Shown here: piece after piece, positions 23,361-34,231 of the stretch
Layout: each line of letters opens with the position of its first letter
Position numbering within the stretch: the first letter of the stretch is position 1
DNA from: Halichondria panicea
Lineage: Eukaryota > Porifera > Demospongiae > Suberitida > Halichondriidae
Length of the DNA stretch: 64,000 nucleotides
Assembly (NCBI RefSeq): GCF_963675165.1
Contig: NC_087384.1
Coordinates: forward strand, 6,255,182-6,319,181
Direction: 5' to 3'
Position numbers and translations under genes: made by a program
The notes under the pieces: generated by a model
What the model saw: the letters and a program-made list of their open reading frames with translations, nothing else
Told to the model about the DNA's origin: nothing
Databases searched by the model: none

Positions 23361-23543
23361 AAGTGAGCTGTGTACACATCACTCCTTTTATAGGACAACT
23401 AGTTTCAACTACTTGTGGTGGCTGTGGAATGCACCAGACGCATGAAAAACGTTTTCTGCCTACCACTGAATCTGTTTAACAGTGTTATACTATAAAATGG
23501 ACTGTTTCCCGTTACTGGGTGGAGGGTGGGCTTTAGGTAACTT

Positions 23544-23811
23544 CAGCCATACTATGCCAGTATCTAGATATTGGCACAGTTCAAGGACTTCAGCCATACT
23601 ATGCCAGTATCTAGATATTGGCACAGTCATACTATGCCAGTATCTAGATATTGGCACAGTTCAAGGACTTCAGCCATACTATGCCAGTATCTAGATATTG
23701 GCACAGTTCAAGGACTTCAGCCATACTATGCCAGTATCTAGATATTGGCACAGTTCAAGGACTTCAGCCATAATGCCAGTATCTAGATATTGGCACAGTT
23801 CAAGGCTTGAC
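23544..23811. repeat. 47-bp minisatellite
   Basis: About six copies of a 47-bp unit with core CTATGCCAGTATCTAGATAT; one copy is shortened. The ORFs across it are repeat artefacts. Confidence 0.92.
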
Positions 23812-24394
23812 CTGTGCCATATGGCAGATATTGGCACAGTGTTTCCATTGATCTGCCCACTCAAAATGCAACAATAACCCATTATCCTTCAGGCGTCATG
23901 GCACTGGAAATAACGACTGTATGGATGGCTCTGTTTGTACCTTGCCGTACTCCAATTTCAACTTAGATCCAAACACCTACCTCTGCTGTACTGAAAATGG
24001 AGCTAGCAGTATTGTGAATGCCCAATCTGTTGATTGTCAAGAGATTGCAGGTTTGTAAGAGAAGTTTGGTTTTGTTTACGTATCTTCCCACAAGGTTTAC
24101 ATCCTCTGAAATAACACAGCCAATTAGCCAATTAATGAGTTCAAAGCTACTCTCTTCATGTGATTAACTCCTGTTTGCATACCTGTACATCCTTAATGAA
24201 GGCTTCTACAGACTGTGTTTTACGGTCTCTTAAATACAACACTATAACCATGAGTAGATGAATACAACACTGTCTGATTTTTATTTTATTTTACAGCCCC
24301 AGCTGTCTTAAAGGGGAGCATTTGTGTAAGAGCTAGAGTCTTGTGATAGCAAGGTCACCTTGTTCAATGTAGTTAGTGTGTGTCCCTCCCCACA

Positions 24395-24400
<6 letters not shown>

Positions 24401-24434
<34 letters not shown>
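24401..24434. repeat. (CA)n microsatellite at E6 acceptor
   Basis: A pure CA tract ending in the GGCAG acceptor of transporter exon E6. Confidence 0.9.
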
Positions 24435-24435
<1 letters not shown>

Positions 24436-24748
24436 CAGATGATTGTGGTCTCCCTGGCAATTACTGGTTCAACTTCTTGTACAGGACGGCTGTTCTCTTC
24501 TTCTGTCTAATAGTGTGTCTTATTGGAGCAGGTGAGAGACATTCAGCATTGTATCACACTAACAGTGGAGCCTCAAAAAAATTATTTTTGAGAGTAACTG
24601 GAAAGAGGTTGTTCTTTAATTGGGGGAGCTAGCTATAAAATGATGTCATTAAACAGTCCCAATTATAGAGAGGTTATAATTTTCTTTGTAGCTGGTGATT
24701 CTTTAATACCACCCACTGTATTGCTCTTACTAGCTATGATATACTGTA

Positions 24749-25277
24749 TCCGACTAGAAAAACATTTGCAATGTGAAAAATTGCTAGGATTGGCCAGGGG
24801 AACCACAAAAAAGCGTGGAAACAAGAAATCCGACGAGAGCATAACTCCAATCCGTTACAACGTCAATCACATGTACTGGTTGTTTTCCCGGCCAATAATT
24901 ATAATAAATTTTTACTGGTGGGGTGATGACCAATCCTTTTATTATACATCCATTTTGGAATGTGCGCATATAATCATGGTGATTTGTGATGAATTGATGT
25001 TCCTAATACATGCAGTGTTGAGCACAGGTACACACAGTCCATCCATGCGTAGTAACATGCACGGACCGTACTGGTGACCTGCATGGAATGATGTGGTGGA
25101 TGGAAGCTGGTAGAGATGGATCTGGAACAAAGTCTATATACTATGTATTGTACATGTTTATGACGTTGTAACGGATTGGAGTTATGCTCTCGTCGGATTT
25201 CTTGTTTCCACGCTTTTTTGTGGTTCCCCTGGCCAATCCTAGCAATTTTTCACATTGCAAATGTTTTTCTAGTCGGA
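24749..25277. mobile_element. Foldback element with 116-bp inverted arms
   Basis: The left arm 24749-24864 and right arm 25162-25277 are reverse complements along their whole length, with a ~300-bp loop. The ends read TCCGACTAG / CTAGTCGGA. The ORF spanning it is incidental. A non-autonomous DNA transposon is the likely origin. Confidence 0.88.
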
Positions 25278-26827
25278 TTCCCTTTCTTTTTCAATACAAG
25301 TGGAACGTTAAGAGGCAGTACAGAATTTCAAGAAGAGAAGGCAGGACTAATCAGATATCTTCTCAAATATCTCTGGACTAATAATGATAGCTTGATATGT
25401 TGAATTTGTGAATCAGTATTAAATGACAGCCATTTTAAGAGCATGATATATATTATAGCCAGAGCATATAGCATGCTTGTCAGAGAAAGGGAGCTAGAGC
25501 TGAACAGTGTGAAGAAAAGCAACACCTCCAGCTCTGGAAAAGCACTGCACTGATTTTTTACTGAGGCGCACGGTTTCTTAGCCACGCCTATCTATTATTT
25601 GGCCACAACACAATGGCTGAGTCATTAAAGATGGCGGAATTGTCTAGGTAAGAGAAATAGAGACTGAGAGGTCATCTGCCTCGTGGAAGCAATCGCAAAT
25701 CTGAAGAAGCGCTTTGTAATCCAGGTTGTAGTCGTTTGGAAACCCTGTGCAGAATGTCCTGGAGAGGGCTGTACTTGGAGTAAATGCTGGGCAAGAAACT
25801 TACTCACTTACTTACTTACTTAGTCAGTCAGACAAAGAGCGGTGAAACGTCGAAATAGTGCAATTTTTAAAATGACAATATTCATACATTTAAAACGTTC
25901 ATGGATTATGAAATGAGAGATACGAAGAGAGAAAAAGCTAAATAAACTATCTGTCCATTCAGTTTCTTGATGTGGCCTTTCCCTGCAGAGATAGAACAGT
26001 TTGAACAAGAGTCAAAATAAGTGAAATATTGCTAAACACGGGCAAACCCACTGCCAATCCTATGTAAAACCTACTGGTTTTACTAATAGCAGGTAATTTC
26101 CATTGGTGCAAATTTTTTTACAAGCTACCCATTTGAATTTTAAATATTCGTACAGCTCAGGATAGTGACGTTGAATCTATTGCGGTAGAATACTTTCTTA
26201 GTTTAATTTTTTTATGATGCTCTTTAATACGAAATATACGAAATAACCCGCTATACGGTAAACATTTTACCAACTTTTCTGTTTCTATAAGGAACTGTTT
26301 TCCTGCAGGGATGTTTGCTAAAGCTACGTTTATCATATTCATATTCTGTGTGTATATCATGTTAGTGCTTGCATTCTGTATGTGATGCTGCTGTGCTTGT
26401 GTTTTTCTCATTAAAAAACCATCCCATAAACCTAAAAACTGTATTGTTAGGAACTGTTGGGAATAGTAGCTGCTCCTGTACACAAATGCTAGTTTCCTGG
26501 GCTAGTTCCTACACTATCCTGATATAGCACCACTAGAGTAGGCCCAGGTAGTGGGTGATTCTGGTGAGCATTAGCTGGCAGGATGTGATTAGAGATTGTT
26601 CACCTACTATAGTTGCAGTATTGTGTTTCATGGTTTGTTTACATGATTGTATGCACTACTAACCCTAACCCCTCTAGACACACACACACACACACACACA
26701 CTACTGTATACCCCCCCCCCCCCACACACACACACTGTATACCCCCCCCCACACCACACACAGTCTAACGTACTATACTATTGACTACACTAATCAAGGC
26801 TCTGGAGTCTTGCAATTGTTCTGTTAG
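25278..26827. other. Gene-free spacer; recurrent block before myosin-tail module
   Basis: No supported exon. From about 26,300 to 26,820 the sequence matches the blocks before the other tail modules (37,860-38,455, 49,760-50,335, 57,890-58,550). It includes a shared AACTGTATT...GGGAATAGTAGCTGC stretch and (CA)n/poly-C tracts at 26677-26760. The 25,280-26,100 part is unassigned. Confidence 0.5.
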
Positions 26828-27594
26828 CTCGTGAAGACATGTGTTTGAAGGAGACCCACTTTGATGTCAAGGTGCCCAGTCCAGGGAAGCTCAAGGTACA
26901 GTCTGTCCTACGTATGTGCTTGTGTTGACTCGTGTCCTTTTCTTTGTGCAGTGTTGTCTACCACATGCCAGAGCACAAGACTGGCACCATCACATTCCAG
27001 AAAGGGTGAGTCAAATAGAACACCTGCTCAACTACAGCTTTTGCGTCAACACATGCACGGCCTGGCCATTGTCACTGTATATTACTGCATGCGTGGGGGG
27101 AGGGGAGGTCATTACATGTACCTCACAATTTTGATGGCTTTTGCTCAATATTATATATAGGTGTGTGTGTACGTACATTGCCTTGGTATGCTACAGAAGC
27201 CTGTTAGTTAGTCAGCTGTTAGTCAGCTGCTTACAAGTTAGTACATATCATACACTGGTATATAGTTATCAATAGTTATCTATTACCCTCTTGCAATTTT
27301 GATGGCATTCGCTCAATATGTGCTTTTCATAAATAAAAAAACAGTTATCATTGGAATGAATATGTGTATATATCTATTTGCAGAGACTTTGAATTTGCTG
27401 GTAAAGGGAAGACAGGAAACATGGAAGTGGTAAGTGCTTATAATTAGAAGACATAGATTTTTTTTAGACTAGTATGATGAAATGGCCGCACTCTATCACT
27501 TACTGTTGATGATATTACTTGTGTCTGAACTGATTGTTTGATTGTCTCCATGCAGATCTCCCCCACACTGTCCTCACCTTCACCAAGCCGGTGA
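26828..27594 (+). pseudogene. Myosin-tail module, unit 1 (middle TH1 exons deleted)
   Basis: Copies of myosin exons 14 (26828-26895), 17 (26952-27005), 18 (27384-27429) and 19 (27556-27594, stop). Exons 15 and 16, the core of the TH1 domain, are missing through a deletion joining intron 14 to intron 16. Splicing exon 14 to 17 changes phase and gives an early stop, so no normal tail can be made. The same deletion is present in unit 4 (50338-51100). Confidence 0.85.
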
Positions 27595-29449
27595 CATTTA
27601 GAGAACACAATCTTCATAGTGCGTATAGAGGACTCGTGTTAATTGTTGTCAATGATTAATTTTGTGCGTTTAGTTTTCATTTTCATAATTTGTAGCTAGT
27701 TTAGCTAGTAATACATGAAAGATTTTTTATAACTATAATTTTATACCATTCTTGTAAATTATTTTGTATGAATAAGATTGTTATTTAGTCTAGGGCGTTG
27801 TGTGATTGAAGTAAAACCCTCTGCTCTGGCCTTGTCCATGGAAGCTTTCACTACATGTATTGTGTCTGGCTGGAGGTATGGCGTCAAGTCTACCCCGTAC
27901 GTAGCTCTGACGGCTCAGTGAACAGTGAGAGTGTCTCTGTCTTAGCTGAAGCGTCGCCGCCCATATCAATGATTGATATGATAGAGAGGGGGAGCCATTG
28001 CTCTCCAGCTCCAAGTGGATAACTGACAAGAATCAAGGTGAGTGAATAATTAATAAAAATTCATGTTTGTAGACTTTTGTACAAGTACAAGAGCTTAGTA
28101 CTGTTCCTAGCTGATACAAGGGAGGCAATATTTGTACGTGCCTCATAAAATACTATTTAAAGCTGTACCATTATCAATAAGCCAACTGTTTGTTTATTTA
28201 AAGCCTAACACAAGTTTTTGTACCTCACATAATGTTGCATACTTGTGTATGTGTGTTGTGCTTATCCAGCACATTATTTTATTGTAAGCCTGACAATGAG
28301 ATTTCACTATCAGATCTAACCAACTTTGCCTGAGGGGGTGATTGTTTTTAGAGATAATTAAATGAGCTTCCAATTTTCAGAAAAGAAAAGTTTTGTTCTG
28401 TCACACTTACGTGTAGAAAGTTAGTTTGTTTCGATGATTTACTGCTTGGCAATTATTTTATTTCCCCTCTCTCTTGCAGCGACTGAGCGGAAGCTGGGTA
28501 TGATCTTTGGGGTGACCATTCCGTGCTGTCTCTCTATCTTCTCTGTCATCATCTTCCTGAGGCTTGGCTTTGTCTTGGGACAGGTGAGCAAGTGTGTGAG
28601 AGTGTCTGGCTGAGACTGGTAGGAAACCTTGGGTACAGTACATGGAAGTCAAGTATGACTCTGTATCACTAGATAGTCTGTATAGGGGTCCTTGAATGCA
28701 GCAATTGTAGCTTTAAAGTATGAAGTATGTTCTGCATATTGAATACAGGAATGAATGTAGCTTAGAAATATTTCTGTACAGTTTTTCTTGAGTTAGATTT
28801 AGTAAAAATACAAATTGAGAGGCAATTATTGACCCCCTTCCCCCTGTCCAGGCTGGCTTCTGGGAGACCATGGCGATGCTGGTCCTAGGCTACCTGGTGG
28901 TCATGCTCATCGTGCTCTCCATCTCTGCCATAGCAACCAGTGCCACCGTCGAGGGTGGAGGAGTTTACTGTATCCTAACACTGTTACAGTAGCTATGTAC
29001 CTCAGAACACCTGCCTTCATGTATCGCTGTGTGGTTTTCTTTGTGGCTATCTTGTGAGTGTAGTGCTCGACTTCATGGTTGATTTCCCGGGATCGATCCT
29101 AGAAACTTCTTGTGTCTGTATCGTATAATTTGGGGGGGTAGGGGGGGAGAAGGTGAACATGTTGTGGTTGAAGCTCGGAGCATGAATATTTGACCCATAA
29201 ATGAAGCGATCATTGACCACTTTTACTTGTAGTGCAAAGCAGCAACCATGAAAATAATATCAAAATTGATTCCCTGAAATTACCCGCTATATCCTGAATC
29301 TTTTTTCCCTTTTACTATGTACCGTGTTTTATAGAGTACTCCTTTTCTTTAACATACTAAGCGACCATTGCACAAACAACATAACTTAATGACCATGGTA
29401 ATAACATTGTGATACTTATACGTGCCAAATAAATACATTTTTGAAGTGC

Positions 29450-30148
29450 TTAACAACTATGTGCTCTTCTATATTGCCTAGGGTTATTTTGCAGTACATT
29501 ATTATTATCTCTATGACATAGTATTACGGGTGAGATATTCACCAGTCCTACGATATGAATGCTACCATTGTTAGTCCTCACTGGCGTTGCCTCTGGAGTC
29601 ACCATCTCAGCAGGATGACCTCCCTCACACGACTCTTGTCTCCCTAGTGGGAACAGAGCTGTCGGACGTCTTCTTGGAGCCTGTGATCGTGCTTCTGAAA
29701 AGCGTCTTCGAATGCTGTTTTCTCTGCTTATATGTCTTGTAACTGCTCCTTCAGAAGCAGCAGTTGCTGTATTTGAGCTGCTTGACGAAGAACTACTGTG
29801 TGAACTTTGTGAAGACATCGTGTGTGGTAGCTGCGAACAAACTGCTGTACTCGAGGTGTCACTGTTGTCTTCGTCTATGGAGGCAGATGATTTAAATCTC
29901 TTACGATTTGGGGTGCAACTGTTAAAGTCTGTGGACTGCTCTCTCGTTAATGGAGGCACTAAGATGGCATCATTTTGTGTGGATCCATTTTCTGCTCCTT
30001 TGGATGGCTCTAGCTCTGGCTCTAGCTCTGGCTCTAGCTCTGACTCTAGCTCTATCGGTGATTGGTTGAAAGTGGTGCTCATTATTCCAGGATAATCGTT
30101 GGCTGGACTACTGCTCACAAAATACTTCAAGGTGGTACGTGAATTCAT
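29450..30148 (-). CDS. Serine-rich antisense ORF, family S copy 2 (232 aa)
   Basis: The longest copy. It has the same architecture as S1 but with four or five ELEPE units, from expansion of a GAGCTAGAG-type hexamer-based repeat, and a full C-terminus NNNVLQNNPRQYRRAHSC. The ATG sits just 3' of the conserved CTATTCACAG acceptor. It lies antisense between E3 and E4 of unit 1. It is open despite the decay of the surrounding transporter exons, suggesting recent duplication or retained function. Confidence 0.62.
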   Translation of the reverse strand: MNSRTTLKYFVSSSPANDYPGIMSTTFNQSPIELESELEPELEPELEPSKGAENGSTQNDAILVPPLTREQSTDFNSCTPNRKRFKSSASIDEDNSDTSSTAVCSQLPHTMSSQSSHSSSSSSSSNTATAASEGAVTRHISRENSIRRRFSEARSQAPRRRPTALFPLGRQESCEGGHPAEMVTPEATPVRTNNGSIHIVGLVNISPVILCHRDNNNVLQNNPRQYRRAHSC

Positions 30149-30393
30149 TTAACATGCACCTATGAATCTGTGAATAGATAATAATGGTAACAGTTGACAT
30201 GTAGTTTACTTGTTCATGTTGTTAGAAACCTATACCTATAGTTCCTACAGAGTTTGCTCCTAGTAATGCAGAATGAGTGTTGTGACCAACCCCTGTAGTT
30301 ATTTGATGCTTGCAAATGTTAGGCCGTATTTGCAGTAAATGCGCATTACACAATCTTTTATAGCTGCTCCTATGTTGGCTGTATGCACTTTAC

Positions 30394-31705
30394 CTTTCTC
30401 TCCGGGAGGGAGGGTGTATATTCCAATGCTGTGCTGTTGCAGTTAGTGGTGTCCTTAGCTTGTATCTCTGGGGTGAGGGGAGAGGTTCGTGTTCCAATAC
30501 TGTGTTGTCGCAGTATACATATAGTGGTGTCCCTTAGCTTGTGTTGACTGCAACTTGGAGTAACTCATTTACATCGACCACTGACTAGCAACAGTTGTAG
30601 CAGTTGTGACTTCCTAGGAGATTTTGCTTTGTTTTATACCATAGATTGTAACTTCCTGTGGCTTGGCATATATCCATGAATAATTGTTGTAAGGGACTGT
30701 TATGTTCTATTTTTGGTGGTATAAATTAGATCATTCATGTTGGCAGATAATAAATATAGTAACACATACTTGACCACAGGAATTCAGTTGTAACTGTCTA
30801 CCTATTATTCCACAACAATTGATTTGTAGTTGCATTGCTTCTGGTACTAGGATGCACTTTTAGCAGTGGCTTTCGGTAAGGGCAATGTCAGGTGTGTGCC
30901 TTCAATGCTATGGATGCTAGCTGCATGTGTTTTATGGTTACCATAAGGCCATGCAAAGTCAGTTTGTAGTTTCTCAGGCCCTCGCGCTTGGAAATTGGCA
31001 GCTTTACAAAAAAGTTAAATATCACGTGACCTCAAATTAAAGGCACTAAAAGAAAAGAAAAGGATAAATTTGTATGGTTTTTTGGTCATGAATATAATTA
31101 TAACTAAAATTACTAAGTAAAAATTATGCACTTCCGCTTATTGAGGAAGTTAGGGTGTGTTTTCAATTAAAATTCTATGAATATCATTATCATTAATATT
31201 TATCAAATGCCTCAATCCGCTTGCTATTTTAGGAATAATAGCCTGAGAAACTACAAATTGACTTTGCTTGGCCTAATTATTGTTGTTTAATGCAATTGCT
31301 TCGGGACCGTATAGTGGGAAATTTTTGTGAGGTGCAAAATTTCACGTTTTTTGAGGGTAGACAGTTTAGCACGAAAAACTCCCATTGTATTTCACATGCA
31401 AAGCTATTGGTGGGTGTGGTTTCCTGTCATTGAACCGCGAATATTAGAACCCACGAAATTTCTGCTGAGGGCTCTGAAGCCAAATAGCAAATATTTGCAC
31501 CTGTAAAAATTTCCCACTGATACGGTATTAGTTTTACAATGTCATGTATCTACATCTTCGATAGCTGCATATTTTTCTGCTCCTAGGTTGCATGCACTTA
31601 CCTTTATCTCCGGGGTAAGTAGTGAGGTTTGTGTTCCAATGCTGTGTTGTTGCAGTAGTGAGTGTCCTTAGCTTGTGTTGACTGCAACCTGGAGTAACTC
31701 ATTTA
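30394..31705 (-). other. Leader cassettes upstream of S2
   Basis: At least two AATGAGTTACTCC...GTAAAG/GTAAGT cassettes (about 30568-30394 and 31705-31598), the first with an internal duplicated core. The frame from the ATG stops quickly, so they are unlikely to be protein-coding. A MITE (30947-31273) lies between them. Confidence 0.4.
30947..31273. mobile_element. Harbinger/Tourist-like MITE (GGCC ends, TAA duplication)
   Basis: A 327-bp element with ~33-bp inverted ends (GGCCATGCAAAGTCA... / ...TGACTTTGCTTGGCC), flanked by TAA on both sides. The paralogous locus at 43,975-43,990 has the uninterrupted empty site (CCATAATTATTG), proving insertion after the units diverged. A 3-bp TAA duplication with GGCC ends is typical of PIF/Harbinger MITEs. 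Confidence 0.88.
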
Positions 31706-33175
31706 CACAACCACTGGCTAGCAACAGTTGTACTAGTAACTGTGTTTTCACTTTATATGTGGTGGTAGTTTTGGTATTCTGCTTTACACTGGCTTGAGGG
31801 TCTTTGTGTGTTATTTTTAGGCCATTGAATGACATACTGTAGCATAATAATTATTCATAGGGATAATAGTGTGTGGATGTGGGTTGTTGGGGATTAATGT
31901 CAACAAGCCTTTGTAGATTAATGAAAGAGGAAGTTTGAGTTATGTTCAGTCATTAATTAAATTGGAACTATGTGCTTAAAGTCAATTTCTTTTGAGGTTG
32001 AATATTATCCCTGCACTCTAGAATGACTCGGTAGAGACCATCGTGGGGTAAACAGTTACAGATCCTGTCCTATTTTGTAATAAATTGTATGCACTGTATG
32101 ACACTATGACGATCACTATGTGTATTAATGACATCCTTAATTAATGAATATGTTGTGCCCAACACGACAGCTAGTATATGTACACATGTGTTTGAATCCT
32201 TAACCCTGATCAGTCATGATAAGCAAAGCACTTGGTCCAGAGTTCGGTGGTTCTGTTGGTATCATCTTCTTCGTTGCCAACATATTTGCTTCAGCTGCCT
32301 ACATCATCGGTGAGTGTCTCATCCTAATTAAGCCGTTATGTAATTATCCCAGGTTTGGTTTTGTTTACATATCTTCCCACAAGGTTTACATCCTCTGAAA
32401 TAGCACAGCCAGTTTACAGCCAATTTGAGCAGCTAATGGGTTCAAAGCTATTCTCCTCATGTGATTAACTCCATCCTTAATGAAGGAACATCTCTAGGCT
32501 TCTACAGACTGTGTTTACGGTTCTTATAAGTATAAAACTATAACCATGAGTTGAATACAACACTGTGTGTGCATACAACACAGTTCCTTCATCTTTCTAC
32601 AGACTCTCTGTTTACGTTTTCCTTGAAGTACACAACCACATTGTGTAATTATGTGTTTATACAATACAGTTCCTTCATCTCTCTGTATCCAGATTAATTT
32701 TGTTGTTTCTCACCTGCTGCAGGTTTTGTGGAGGCCCTGGTCAGTAACCTTGGAGAAGGAGGCAGTCTTTTGGTGGAGTATGCTGGATGTGGTGAGTGTG
32801 TATTTAGTAGGCATTGCCCAATTATGCTCAAAATTTTACCTATTAGTCTAGTCTCCAAGTCTCATGCATTGTACCTATTAGTCTTTAATTATTACCCATT
32901 AGTCTCAATAAAAATTATCAACGAGAATTATACTGCAACATCACAGACGCTTCTACATAATCTTCTAAGGAACTATATACATTGGTGAAAGAAATCTAGA
33001 AAAGAGTTAACTGATCTAGTAGTACTGACTCTGTATATGTGTCCTTGAATACAGGAATTAATGTAGCTTAAAAATATATCTGTACAGCTTTCCTTGAACG
33101 CAAGAATGTAGCTTAGTATAGATTTAGTAGAAGTATATATTGAGAGACAATTATTTACCCCCTTCCCCCGTCTAG

Positions 33176-33293
33176 GCTGGCTTCTGGGAGACCATGGCGA
33201 TGCTCATCCTAGGCTACCTGGTGGTCATGCTCACCGTGCTCTTCATCTCTGCCATAGCAACCAGTGCCACCGTCGAGGGTGGAGGAGTTTACT
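33176..33293 (+). pseudogene. SLC12A9-like exon E3, unit 2 (isolated copy)
   Basis: An intact copy of the TM2 exon (AGFWETMAMLILGYLVVML..., VEGGGVY) with acceptor TCTAG and donor T|GTATCC. It lacks its own E1 and E2: the preceding sequence comes directly from the intron after E5 of unit 1. It could only be used as an extra or alternative exon, which would duplicate TM2. Confidence 0.8.
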
Positions 33294-33568
33294 GTATCCT
33301 AACACTACCTGCCTACATGTACCGATATGTGGTTTTCTTTTTGGCTATCTTGTGGTATGTGATTTTCTGGGATGCTTCAAACTTACGAGGTTTTCTTAGA
33401 AGTCCCGTATCTGTTACCCTTTTAGTATGTACTGTGTTTAGAGTACTCCTTCATTTTAACAATCGAATCTAAATGTACCCCTCATTGCAAACACAACTTA
33501 ATGACCATGGTAATAACATCGTGATACTTATTGTGCTATACGTGCCAAATAAATACATTTTGAAGTGC

Positions 33569-34231
33569 TTAACAACTATGTGCTCTTCTATATTGCCTAG
33601 GGTTATTTTGCAGTACATTATTATTGTCTGTATGATATTGTATTACGGGTGATATATTCACCAGTCCCACGATATGAATGATGCCATTGTTCGTCTTCAC
33701 TGGCGTTGCCTCTGGAGTCACCATCTCAGCAGGATGACCTCCCTCACACGACTCTTGTCTCCCTAGTGGGAACAGAGCTGTTGGACGTCTTCTTGAAGCC
33801 TGTGATCGTGCTTCTGAAGAGCGTCTTTGAATGCTGTTTTCTCTGTTTATATGTCTTGTAACTGCTCCTTCAGAAGCAGCAGTTGCTGTATTTGAGCTGG
33901 TTGACGAAGAACTACTGTGTGAAGTTTGTGAAGACATCGTGTGTGGTAGCTGCAAACAAACTGCTGTGCCCTCGGTGCCACTGTCGTCTTCGTCAATAAA
34001 GTCAGATAATTTAAATCTCTTACGATGTGGAGTGCAACTGTTAGACTCTGTGGACTGCTCCCTCGTTAATGAAGGCACTATGATGGTGACGTCTTGTGTG
34101 GATCCATCTTCTGCTTCTTTAGATGGCTCTGACTCTAGCTCTAGCTCTATCAGTGGTTGTGTCAAGGTCGTGTCCATTATTCCAGGGTGATCGTTACTGC
34201 ACACAAAATACTTTAAGGTACGTGAATTCAT
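33569..34231 (-). CDS. Serine-rich antisense ORF, family S copy 3 (220 aa)
   Basis: ATG MNSRTLKYFVCSNDHPGIMD: one residue shorter at the start than S1/S2 and with a distinct N-terminus shared with S4 and S6. It has one ELELE run, RKRFKLSDFIDEDDSG, a Ser tract, RRRPTALFPLGRQES and a complete C-terminus. The acceptor CTATTCACAG is preserved. A leader cassette lies at about 34615-34513. Confidence 0.6.
   Translation of the reverse strand: MNSRTLKYFVCSNDHPGIMDTTLTQPLIELELESEPSKEAEDGSTQDVTIIVPSLTREQSTESNSCTPHRKRFKLSDFIDEDDSGTEGTAVCLQLPHTMSSQTSHSSSSSTSSNTATAASEGAVTRHINRENSIQRRSSEARSQASRRRPTALFPLGRQESCEGGHPAEMVTPEATPVKTNNGIIHIVGLVNISPVIQYHTDNNNVLQNNPRQYRRAHSC

Larger units (their letters stand above)
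23124..24050 (+). other. Candidate Ig-like or Cys-rich loop exons between E4 and E6
   Basis: An acceptor (CTACAG) at 23122-23123 opens a frame DIPKPVQKQWFG...SATVRCGLSSTPGDYWW. A second exon, 23893-24050 (acceptor TTCAG, donor CAG|GTTTGT), reads HGTGNNDCMDGSVC...LDPNTYLCCTENGASS and SVDCQEIAG. The C...W spacing and the DPxTYxC motif are Ig-like. The second exon ends in phase 1, exactly what E6 (24439) needs, so it may instead be a Cys-rich extracellular loop of this transporter. Between them lie a palindrome and a minisatellite that may have split one exon. The donor of the first piece is unclear. Confidence 0.4.
18440..24531 (+). pseudogene. SLC12A9-like: SLC12A9-like cation-chloride cotransporter, unit 0, 5' exons
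   Basis: Exons: E1 to 18563 (REGEPLLSISKRIADKNQ), E2 19042-19145 (ATERKLGMIFGVTIPCCLSI..., transmembrane 1), E3 19495-19612 (GFWETIAMLILGYLVVML...SATVEGGGVY, TM2), E4 22780-22875 ([18 protein letters not shown]..., TM3) and E6 24439-24531 (DDCGLPGNYWFNFLYRTAVL..., TM4). The [19 protein letters not shown] core and phases (1,0,1,1,1) fit the CCC family, closest to SLC12A9. E1 has no ATG here: its context reads ATATTGG where unit 5 has ATAATGG, and a TGA precedes the ORF. The E4 acceptor AG is mutated to AT (22778-22779). E5 is absent. A copy with these three defects cannot make a normal transporter, and the downstream two-thirds of the gene is not in the window. It could be rescued only by splicing to other array units. 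Confidence 0.75.
27878..32791 (+). pseudogene. SLC12A9-like unit 1, exons E1-E5
   Basis: E1 has an ATG at 27878 but meets TAG after eight codons (a CGTACGTAGC difference from the intact E1 of unit 5). It ends at 28037. E2 28480-28583, E3 28852-28969, E4 32214-32309 (acceptor CAG|TC intact, [18 protein letters not shown]) and E5 32723-32791 (FVEALVSNLGEGGSLLVEY) are open and phase-compatible. E4+E5 here are the best copies in the window. Right after E5 the sequence jumps back to pre-E3 intron sequence, which begins unit 2. An initiating ATG could in principle be the one inside E2 (MIFGVTI). Confidence 0.75.

Noticed and set aside
23482-23882. ORFs with repeated SRYWHSS / CQYLDTGI units
   Set aside because: Translation of the 47-bp minisatellite; the repeat length is not a multiple of three and there is no start or splice context.
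18440-24531. Complete SLC12 gene in unit 0
   Set aside because: Only exons for the first four membrane segments are present; E1 lacks ATG, the E4 acceptor is lost and E5 is missing.
24640-25077. 145-codon plus-strand ORF
   Set aside because: It spans the foldback element's arm and loop, has no homology I recognise and no paralogue in other units.
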